A stretch of DNA of 6,617 nucleotides, from assembly GCA_016935955.1 (NCBI GenBank), contig JAFGPY010000372.1, forward strand, positions 1-6,617, read 5' to 3'. Position 1 is the stretch's first letter. Each line of letters begins with the position of its first letter. Shown piece after piece: positions 1 through 6,617 of the stretch. The translations under genes were made by a program, and so were the position numbers. Origin of the DNA: Planctomycetota bacterium (GTDB taxonomy: Bacteria > Planctomycetota > Phycisphaerae > FEN-1346 > JAACEH01). The notes below the pieces were generated by a model, which saw nothing but the letters and a program-made list of their open reading frames with translations, made no database searches and was not told the origin of the DNA.

Positions 1-482
1 CGAAGGCAGGCATCCTGCTGATCGGCTTCGGCAATCCGGGGCGACTGGACGATGGGCTGGGTCCTGCTCTGGCCGCCAGGATCGAGCAGTTGCAGTTGCC
101 GAATGTCACGGTCGACTCCGACTATCAGTTGACCGTTGAGGACGCCGCCGCCGCGGCCGAGCATGACGCGGTGATCTTTGCCGACGCGGACGTCAGCGGG
201 CCCGAGCCGTTCTACATGCGGCGTCTGAGTCCGGCCGGGGGCACGCTGAGCTTCAGCACGCACAGCATCACCCCGCAGGCCGTGCTGACGCTGGCCCGCG
301 AGTTGTTCCGCACCGAGCCGCAAGGCTTCCTGCTGGGCATTCGCGGCTACGAGTTCAACGAATTCGGCGAGCGATTGTCCGAACAGGCCACGAAGAACCT
401 GGATGCCGCCGTGACGTATCTTGCGAAGGCGCTGGAAACGGGTAAGATTGAGGAAATTCGGGCCGACGGTGTCCGGCCGTGA
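1..482 (+). CDS. NiFe-hydrogenase maturation protease (HycI/HybD/HoxW superfamily), 5' end cut by window edge
   Basis: This endopeptidase family removes the C-terminal extension of the NiFe-hydrogenase large subunit after nickel insertion, in the cytoplasm. The reading frame is open from base 3, giving 159 visible residues before the TGA at 480-482. This is close to the usual family length of about 150-165, so only a few N-terminal codons are missing. Counting the Lys at 3-5 as residue 1, the nucleotide-fold-like start GFGNPGRLDDGLG lies at 8-20, the hydrophobic strand AVIFADADVSG at about 56-66, and the conserved STHSITP at 85-91. By alignment with HybD (Glu16, Asp62, His93), the nickel ligands would be Asp17, Asp61 and His87, all present. 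A start at the in-frame TTG at 90 would delete the first metal-site motif, so I reject it. The cognate hydrogenase genes are probably to the left. The subtype of hydrogenase served cannot be decided here. Confidence 0.9.
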   Translation, partial: KAGILLIGFGNPGRLDDGLGPALAARIEQLQLPNVTVDSDYQLTVEDAAAAAEHDAVIFADADVSGPEPFYMRRLSPAGGTLSFSTHSITPQAVLTLARELFRTEPQGFLLGIRGYEFNEFGERLSEQATKNLDAAVTYLAKALETGKIEEIRADGVRP

Positions 483-501
483 GGCGGGTCGGCCAAGTCC
501 T

Positions 502-510
502 GGATAGGGG
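502..510 (+). promoter_or_regulatory. Ribosome binding site deciding the receiver-protein start
   Basis: The purine-rich stretch GGATAGGGG ends 7 bases before the ATG at 518. It supports that ATG over the in-frame GTG at 479, which would overlap the stop of the preceding gene but add 13 residues that are not part of a receiver fold. Confidence 0.65.
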
Positions 511-517
511 AAACGCA

Positions 518-895
518 ATGCGCGACGGTAAGCACGTGATCCTTTGCATCGATGACGACGACGATATCCTGCTCGTCCTGAAGACGATCCTGGAGGCCAA
601 CGGCTACATGTTCGCCGGGGCGTCCAGCGCCGAGGAAGGGCTCAAGACGTACAAGCAAGTGGCGCCCGACCTGATCATCGTCGACCTGATGATGGAGGAG
701 ATCGACGCCGGCACGAGCTTCGTCCGCGAGCTCAAGGCCCAGGGCTGCAAGGCCCCGATCTACATGCTCAGCAGCGTCGGCGACGACCTGAACCGTTCGA
801 CCGACTACTCGGCGCTCGGCCTGTCGGGCGTGTTCCAGAAGCCGATTGAGAACGACAAGCTCCTGGGGCTGCTCAAGACGAAGCTAAAGAAGTAG
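518..895 (+). CDS. Stand-alone CheY-like response regulator receiver protein
   Basis: A 125-residue protein consisting of one receiver domain and no output domain. It should take a phosphoryl group from a histidine kinase and act by protein-protein contact or as a phosphorelay intermediate in the cytoplasm. All key residues are visible: the acidic pocket in CIDDDDDI (Asp12-Asp16), the phosphoacceptor Asp56 in IIVDLMM, the switch Ser85 in YMLSSVG, and the conserved Lys108-Pro109 in FQKPI. The start at 518 is chosen because the receiver fold begins a few residues later and a good ribosome binding site precedes it. The gene lies 35 bp after the hydrogenase maturation protease on the same strand, so the two are probably cotranscribed. 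No kinase is in the window. The link to hydrogenase regulation is inferred from position only; the receiver call itself is firm. Confidence 0.93.
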   Translation: MRDGKHVILCIDDDDDILLVLKTILEANGYMFAGASSAEEGLKTYKQVAPDLIIVDLMMEEIDAGTSFVRELKAQGCKAPIYMLSSVGDDLNRSTDYSALGLSGVFQKPIENDKLLGLLKTKLKK

Positions 896-982
896 GGAGT
901 TGTGATACTGCCGCTGATGCGACCCTGCTCTGACGGGCAATCGTGATGCCAGCGGCGTTCTGCATCGGCCTTGCCAACCAAA

Positions 983-1013
983 AGACCGCGACAGATGCTG
1001 TCGCGGTCTCTTT
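983..1013. terminator. Bidirectional intrinsic terminator between convergent operons
   Basis: AGACCGCGACA (983-993) pairs perfectly with TGTCGCGGTCT (999-1009) around the 5-base loop GATGC. On the plus strand the stem is followed by CTTTAT. On the minus strand it is followed by TTT and GGTTGG. Both tails are short, but the GC-rich stem sits in the only gap between two converging genes, 87 bases after the receiver stop and 10 bases after the minus-strand gene's stop. It would serve both units. The remainder of 896-1023 shows no gene. Confidence 0.85.
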
Positions 1014-1023
1014 ATGCGCCCGC

Positions 1024-2991
1024 TCAGATACGAACCTTCCCCGTGTAGACCCACCACTCGATCAGCACGACGAGTAAACCGAGCCCCACCAGCCAGGGCC
1101 ACAGTTCGCGGCCGTCCATGACCGCCTCGGCGCCCTGGGCCTCGATCTGCTGGCCCGAGACGGCCAGTTGCTCGGACGGAGCCGTGTAGCTCTCCCCGGC
1201 ATCGAGCAGGTTCACGGCGAAGATGCGTTCCGTGCCGCCGGAAGCCGTGAACCGATACAGCCCGACTCGCGACGTGCCGCCGTAGCGGAACTTGCCCGAA
1301 GGATCGGCGGTCAGTTTTTCCTCGCCGCGCTGAGGAGAAACGATGGTCGCCTCGGCTTGTCCGGAGGTCGACTGCACGACAATCGGCTGACCGACCGGCA
1401 GCGAGGCGCTCTGCCCCTGCTCCACCTCCGCCCCGAGAAACGTCACGACATTGTAGCAGAACATAACAAAACCGGATTCGAACGGCCAGTTGGACTCCAG
1501 AAGATCGAACGGCGCCACCAGGGCCATGCCGCCCGGACGCCGGACCATGACCAGCGCCGGCCCGGCATCGAATTCAGCAAGGACCGTGCCCTCGCGCGGC
1601 ACGTCGAGTTGCAGACACTTCGAGACGAACAGGTTGCCGAGGTTCACGTGGTTGAGCACCGGGTGCTTGCTGCGCCAGTCGATGACGAACTGGTTCTCGG
1701 CCTGCCCCTTGACGCCGAGGCCGAGCAGTTTTGGCGGCTGGCCGAAGACCAGGCAGTTGGCCGCCGGCAGCCGCGTGACCTCGCAACGGTCGAGCACGAT
1801 CAGCCCGTAGGGCCGCTCGAGGCTCATCGCCTCGTGATCCATGGCCTCGAACTGGCTGGTATTGTGAATCTGCAGCTTGGCGATCGGGCAGGCCCTCAGC
1901 GCGGACTCCAGCGGCGAGTTGCCCTCAGTCACGAGCAGGACGCCCAGACGTTTCGGCGGCTGGAGAATGGCCCAGGCCACGTTGTCGACGGCCAGGGCGT
2001 CGTCGCGCATCAGCCGCACTTCGAGCACACCCGGCTCAGGGTCCGCCAGTGAGAACGAAACCGACGTCTGCCCCGGCTGGTCCGGCTTGCCGTTGGTTCC
2101 GGCCGTCAGTGGCGGCAATTCGATGCTACGGACGGCCTTGACGTTGCCGTTGATGCCGAGCTGAACGTCCGACGTGACGGTGTCGCCGCCGAAATTCGCG
2201 AGGTTGGCGAAGATTTCCACGCGGTTGGGCTGGTCGAATGGCCGCCGGGCTTCCAGGGCGATTACGGCCACATTGTCCGCCGAGGTCCCGACGGCATGGA
2301 AAGTCAATTCGCCCTCGCTGACCAGGACGTCGTCCAGGTCGGCGATTCGCCCGTCGCTGAACAGTTCGATGCGGGCGGGCGTTTCACTGCTGCGGTTGTT
2401 GGTCTCAGCGCCTCGCGGCGTGGCAAACGCCCGGGCCACGGCAATGGCCTCGGCCACCTTCGACACGTTGTCGGTCGGCTCAATCGCATCGACCGCCTCG
2501 CGGAGCTTGCTCTTGTCGGCCGTGAACGTGCACAGCACTTGGGCGCTGCGGTCGAAGGCGATGACCATGGCCTGTTCGGCCTCGTCGCTGAGCGACCACG
2601 TGCGCTTCTCACGGAGCGCGTCGATCATGGCCCTGGCCTGCCGCTTGGCCTCGTCCAGACGACTCGGCTGCACGTCGGTCGCATTCATGCTGGCCGACCG
2701 ATCGATCAGCAGGACGACGCGGCTTGAGGGGGTGCTGCGCATCTGCACCACCGGCCGCGCAAGGGCCACCAGCAATACCGCCAAGGCCAGCAGTTGCAGG
2801 ATCAGCAGGATGCTGTTGCGTATCATGCGGAACGGTGCGTTGACCCGCAGGTCCTGCACGGCTCGTCGCCACAAGAGCGTACTGGTGACCAGTCGCTCCT
2901 GCCGCTTGAGTTTCAGGAAGTACAGGGCCACGAGCGCCGGCACGGCGATTGCCGCCGCAATGCCTCCCGCCCATGGTGCAAGCCATTCCAT
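1024..2991 (-). CDS. BatA-like membrane protein with VWA and degenerate amidotransferase-like domain
   Basis: A 655-residue membrane protein. Residues about 5-26 and 57-80 are two hydrophobic helices separated by a basic loop, the layout of the BatA/aerotolerance-regulator N-terminal domain. A VWA domain follows, with a complete metal site: Asp97-Ser99-Ser101 in DRSASM, a probable Thr173, and Asp213 in LFSDG. Residues about 250-335 look like a beta-sandwich. Residues about 345-520 resemble a class I glutamine-amidotransferase-like fold (YGLIVLD, HPVLNHVNL, DLLESNWPF) without an evident catalytic Cys-His pair. A last helix at about 630-648 anchors the C-terminus. The large central part is therefore predicted to lie outside the cytoplasm. 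It is the last gene of the operon, 29 bp after the DUF58 gene. Family members work with MoxR ATPases; the exact role is unknown. The name batA is not given because the protein is much longer than classical BatA. Confidence 0.85.
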   Translation of the reverse strand: MEWLAPWAGGIAAAIAVPALVALYFLKLKRQERLVTSTLLWRRAVQDLRVNAPFRMIRNSILLILQLLALAVLLVALARPVVQMRSTPSSRVVLLIDRSASMNATDVQPSRLDEAKRQARAMIDALREKRTWSLSDEAEQAMVIAFDRSAQVLCTFTADKSKLREAVDAIEPTDNVSKVAEAIAVARAFATPRGAETNNRSSETPARIELFSDGRIADLDDVLVSEGELTFHAVGTSADNVAVIALEARRPFDQPNRVEIFANLANFGGDTVTSDVQLGINGNVKAVRSIELPPLTAGTNGKPDQPGQTSVSFSLADPEPGVLEVRLMRDDALAVDNVAWAILQPPKRLGVLLVTEGNSPLESALRACPIAKLQIHNTSQFEAMDHEAMSLERPYGLIVLDRCEVTRLPAANCLVFGQPPKLLGLGVKGQAENQFVIDWRSKHPVLNHVNLGNLFVSKCLQLDVPREGTVLAEFDAGPALVMVRRPGGMALVAPFDLLESNWPFESGFVMFCYNVVTFLGAEVEQGQSASLPVGQPIVVQSTSGQAEATIVSPQRGEEKLTADPSGKFRYGGTSRVGLYRFTASGGTERIFAVNLLDAGESYTAPSEQLAVSGQQIEAQGAEAVMDGRELWPWLVGLGLLVVLIEWWVYTGKVRI

Positions 2992-2997
2992 CCGATT

Positions 2998-3005
2998 CTC
3001 TCCTC
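2998..3005 (-). promoter_or_regulatory. Ribosome binding site of the BatA-like gene
   Basis: On the minus strand GAGGAGAG lies 6 bases upstream of the ATG at 2991-2989, in the 29-bp gap after the DUF58 gene. It fixes the start at the Met just before the first membrane helix. Confidence 0.7.
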
Positions 3006-3020
3006 ACCGCTACGCCGCGC

Positions 3021-3934
3021 TCAGGCCAGCAGGCCGCGCCGCCGCAGTTGCTCCAACACCAGCCGCTCGATCGGTTGCGACGAGTCGGTCAGCACGTACG
3101 TGGCCCCGCGGCGCACGCAGAACTGCCGCAGTTCGTTGCAGTAGGCCGCGAGGTTCTGCTTGTAGTACTTGACCAGCGCGCTGCTGATCGTCACTTCCGA
3201 GAAGTCGCCGTCCTCAACGTCAACCAGCTTGAGATCGCCCACGAGATCCGGGTCGCGTTCCTGCGGGCTCAGCATCTGCATCATGTACAGGTCGTAGCGA
3301 TCGCTGCCCAGCCGCTTCAGGCCCGCATCGTAACCTTCCTTGAACAGGAAATCCGACAGCACCACGGTCACGCCTGAACCGAGCCGCCCTGCGGCAAGCT
3401 GGCGACAGGCCTTCTCGAAATTCGTCGGCCCATCGGTCTGCCGCGTCAGCAGAAACTCGACCATCTGGTGGACGTAGTTGCGGCCGCGCATGTTGGCCAG
3501 CTGGCCGACCACGCCGTCGGCGAACGCGCTGAGCGTGACACGGTTGTTGTTGACCAGACCGATGTAACCCAGCGCGGCGGCAAGACGCTTCAGGGCCAGG
3601 TCCTTCCGCGGCTCGCCCATGGACATCGACGCGCTGAGGTCGATCAGGATGTTCAGGCTCAGGTCCTGCTCTTCCAGGAACAGTTTCAGGAACAACTGGT
3701 CGAGACGGCCGTAGATATTCCAGTCGAGGAACCGCAGGTCGTCGCCCGGCACGTACTGGCGGTGGTCGGCGAACTCGATGCTCTGGCCGCGACGCTTGCT
3801 GTGCCGCTCCCCCTTGAGCTTGCCCTGGACGATCTTGCGGCTCAGGACGTCCACGGCGTCGAGCCGGGCCATGAACCGGCTGTCCAGCAGGTCCGTCAGG
3901 CGGTACCGCGAAGAGGATGTCGTGCGGCCCGGCG

Positions 3935-3938
<4 letters not shown>
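3021..3938 (-). CDS. DUF58 family protein with VWA-type MIDAS
   Basis: A 305-residue soluble protein with no signal peptide or membrane helix, typical of DUF58 proteins encoded next to moxR. The family signature is complete: GQSIEFADHRQYVPGDDLR at 51-69, LDWNIYGR at 71-78 and LFLKLFLEEQDL at 82-93. The VWA-like metal site follows: Asp100-Ser102-Ser104 in DLSASM, Thr172 in GPTNF, and Asp196 in LSDF. The rest completes the VWA fold. The start overlaps the moxR stop as ATGA, and a strong AGGAGG lies 10 bases upstream inside moxR, so translation is probably coupled. DUF58 proteins are thought to be adaptors or substrates of the MoxR ATPase. Their biochemical activity is not established. I am sure of the family, not of the target. 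Confidence 0.92.
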
Positions 3939-4960
<1,022 letters not shown>

Positions 4961-4968
4961 GATCGCGT

Positions 4969-4977
4969 CCCTTTCCT
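4969..4977 (-). promoter_or_regulatory. Ribosome binding site of moxR overlapping the upstream stop codon
   Basis: On the minus strand AGGAAAGGG lies 8 bases before the moxR ATG. Its first two bases are the last two of the TAG stop (4978-4976) of the upstream VWA gene. Ribosomes terminating there would sit on the moxR initiation region, which suggests coupling of the two genes. Confidence 0.7.
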
Positions 4978-6617
4978 ATGACGACTCGTTCGTCTCGTCC
5001 TTGCCCCTGTCGCGGCCGGCGCGGCGTTTGGCTTTCAGCAGCCGGTCCAGATTCGATTCCTCGGCCTGCCCCTTCGCGGCCTTCGTCTCCGTGTCGCCGG
5101 CCTTCGACGCGGGACGGATCGGCGCCAGGTACTCCTGGTCGGGCAGGTCGGTCTTGGCGTCGGGCGCCGCCGTGAACCGTCGACTCCTGACCTTCGCCTC
5201 CTCCTGCTGCGTCAGCTTGTCGTGGACGCCCTTCTTCCGCTTGATGAGGGCCTCCATGTACTTCTTGTCCTCGCCCGGCCGCAGACCGAACGGCCGCCTG
5301 ACCCACTCTTTCAACTTGCGGCCAATAGCCCGCACGTCGACGGCCACGCGACGTACGGCCACATCGAGGATGAACAGCACCAGCCACAGAATGACCAGCG
5401 GCTTGGTCGTCGGCAACGGCGTCTCGGGGAAGGTCAGCCCGGCGCGCGTGAACAGCTCGGCCTCATCGGCCCGCGCGGTCAGGATGCGGCCGCCTGTTTC
5501 CTTGGCGATCTGCGACAGCAGCGCGAAGTTGTCCGTCAGGTCGCTGTACTCCGGAGCATAGGGTACCGTCACAACGCTCTGGGCCATGCCGAGTCGGTCG
5601 GCCTCGCCGGCCTTGCGATAGCGGAAATTGACCAGGTACGATCCCGACTGTCCGGCCGTGAACTTGGCCCGATACTGGCCCGGCCCGACCTGCGACAACG
5701 TGATATCCTTGGGCTCCATGTCCGGGCCGATGGCACGCCCCGTGATCTCGGAGAACTGAACGAATTCGCCCTTGGCGTCCTGGGCCTCGACGGTCACGGT
5801 CACCGTGCGGCCCTCGACGTCGGCGAAGACTTCGCACTCCGGCGACTGGCTACTCTTGGCCGCCCAGCGGACCGTCTGTTCCCAGAACCGGCCATATCCG
5901 CCCCAGCCCGACCACGCCCCGGCCCAGCGACTGTCGGCCGTGCTCGTGAAGGCCACCGTGCGGCCCACACCGACCTGCCGCGAGGCCAGGATCGGGTCCT
6001 TCTCCGGCCCCGTGACGATCAAGTCGCTGACGCCGCCCATCTCGTCCGTCAGAACGTAGCCGTCCAGTTGCGGCAAGGCGCCGCCCAGGCCACGAACGAT
6101 CTCGCTCAAGCCGCTCGTCACGTCGGGACGGAACTCCTTCTCGACGATCAGCGAGCGTTTTACCGTCTGGGCTTCCTTGATGAAGATCTGCGGCAGGCTG
6201 TTCGGATTCGTGACGTGGTAGAAGCGTCCGCCCGTGGCCTGGGCGATGCGTTTCAGCGACATGACGTCCGACGGCGAATGCGGAAAGACCGCCACGCCCG
6301 TCACGGTGATGCCAGCCTGCTTGAACTTGCTCAGCAGCGCGCTCGTAGGCGACGACGGGTCGCCGTCGCTGATCATGATGACGTGCTTCTGCACGGCGTC
6401 GCAGGCCACGAGCTTCGTATAGGCGGCCTGCATCGGCTGGTGGAAGTCGGGCATGTCGCCCATCTGCATCTTCTTGATGGCGGAGATGACGGCCGATTTG
6501 TCGCCGGCCGGTCCGAGAGGATGGTCCCAGACGCCCGAGCCGGTGTTCCACCCGTAGCTGATCACGCCAACGAGGTCCCGCGAACTGAGGGCCTTCACGG
6601 CGGCGATGGCCACCTGC
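4976..6617 (-). CDS. Large VWA/amidotransferase-like membrane protein, N-terminus beyond window edge
   Basis: The frame is open to the right edge (a Gln codon at 6616-6614 precedes the GTG at 6613), so the 5' end is missing and the first MIDAS motif would lie outside. Counting the codon at 6613-6611 as residue 1, the second half of a VWA domain runs to about 145, with GDMPDFHQPM at 52-61 and HVIMISDGDP at 77-86 (Asp83 a metal-site residue). The stretch 180-252 is amidotransferase-like: a glycine-rich turn at 213-218, AFTSTADSRW at 221-230, and FWEQTVRW at 243-250. A beta-sandwich follows at about 258-350, then the DLTDNFALLSQIAKETGGRIL element (358-378). A single membrane helix lies at about 404-420, with a highly charged tail of about 125 residues presumably in the cytoplasm. 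It is the first visible gene of the operon, 15 bp before moxR, and is probably a membrane partner of MoxR. Proteins of this layout are common in planctomycetes. The function is unknown, and no catalytic Cys-His pair is evident. Confidence 0.85.
   Translation of the reverse strand, partial: QVAIAAVKALSSRDLVGVISYGWNTGSGVWDHPLGPAGDKSAVISAIKKMQMGDMPDFHQPMQAAYTKLVACDAVQKHVIMISDGDPSSPTSALLSKFKQAGITVTGVAVFPHSPSDVMSLKRIAQATGGRFYHVTNPNSLPQIFIKEAQTVKRSLIVEKEFRPDVTSGLSEIVRGLGGALPQLDGYVLTDEMGGVSDLIVTGPEKDPILASRQVGVGRTVAFTSTADSRWAGAWSGWGGYGRFWEQTVRWAAKSSQSPECEVFADVEGRTVTVTVEAQDAKGEFVQFSEITGRAIGPDMEPKDITLSQVGPGQYRAKFTAGQSGSYLVNFRYRKAGEADRLGMAQSVVTVPYAPEYSDLTDNFALLSQIAKETGGRILTARADEAELFTRAGLTFPETPLPTTKPLVILWLVLFILDVAVRRVAVDVRAIGRKLKEWVRRPFGLRPGEDKKYMEALIKRKKGVHDKLTQQEEAKVRSRRFTAAPDAKTDLPDQEYLAPIRPASKAGDTETKAAKGQAEESNLDRLLKAKRRAGRDRGKDETNESS

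Noticed and set aside
479..517. GTG at 479 as an alternative start for the receiver gene, overlapping the protease stop
   Set aside because: It adds 13 residues outside the receiver fold, whereas the ATG at 518 has a well-placed ribosome binding site.
910..966. Short imperfect inverted repeats (GCCGCTG/CAGCGGC and GATGC/GCATC) upstream of the terminator
   Set aside because: Arms of 5-7 bp with long, unstructured loops are expected by chance in GC-rich DNA, and there is no gene downstream for them to regulate.
1168..3172. Long open frames on the plus strand opposite the BatA-like gene (1168-2052, 2174-3172)
   Set aside because: They lie antisense to a well-supported gene, overlap each other's neighbours, and their translations are rich in Arg, Ser and Ala with no domain motif. 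They reflect the GC-rich codon use of the real gene.

Overview
The window is a compact, GC-rich bacterial segment with two convergent transcription units separated by a hairpin terminator. Nearly all of it is coding. The protein architectures suggest a planctomycete (Phycisphaerae-like) or a relative in the PVC group, probably an anaerobe with NiFe-hydrogenase metabolism. The clues are a membrane VWA protein with a glutamine-amidotransferase-like domain beside moxR, a BatA-type protein with the same VWA plus amidotransferase-like layout, and a hydrogenase maturation protease. This taxonomic guess is inference from family resemblance, not from a marker gene.

Plus strand, 1-895: the left edge cuts into the first codons of a NiFe-hydrogenase maturation endopeptidase (HycI/HybD/HoxW superfamily). 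After 35 bp it is followed by a stand-alone CheY-like receiver protein of 125 residues. The two lie in one direction and probably form the tail of a hydrogenase operon whose structural genes would be to the left of the window. Positions 896-1023 hold no gene. They carry an 11-bp perfect stem-loop, with T-rich sequence on both sides, placed to end both convergent units.

Minus strand, 6617-1024 (read right to left): four tightly packed genes. They are a large VWA/amidotransferase-like membrane protein (its N-terminus lies beyond the right edge), a MoxR-family AAA+ ATPase, a DUF58 protein with a VWA-type MIDAS motif, and a BatA-like membrane VWA protein. Spacing is 15 bp, then a 4-bp ATGA overlap, then 29 bp, each with a clear Shine-Dalgarno sequence, so this is a single operon with translational coupling. 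In known MoxR/VWA systems the ATPase acts as a chaperone-like machine on metal-binding VWA partners, often at the membrane. The likely arrangement here is a cytosolic MoxR ring with a soluble DUF58 adaptor and two membrane-anchored VWA proteins. The substrate cannot be told from the sequence.

All genes look intact apart from the two cut by the window edges. I see no mobile element, CRISPR array, tRNA, rRNA or integrase. No promoter for either operon is visible; both should lie outside the window. I do not find convincing evidence of a wholly new system. The points most worth following are the hydrogenase-protease/receiver pairing and the extra leading VWA protein with an apparently altered metal site.
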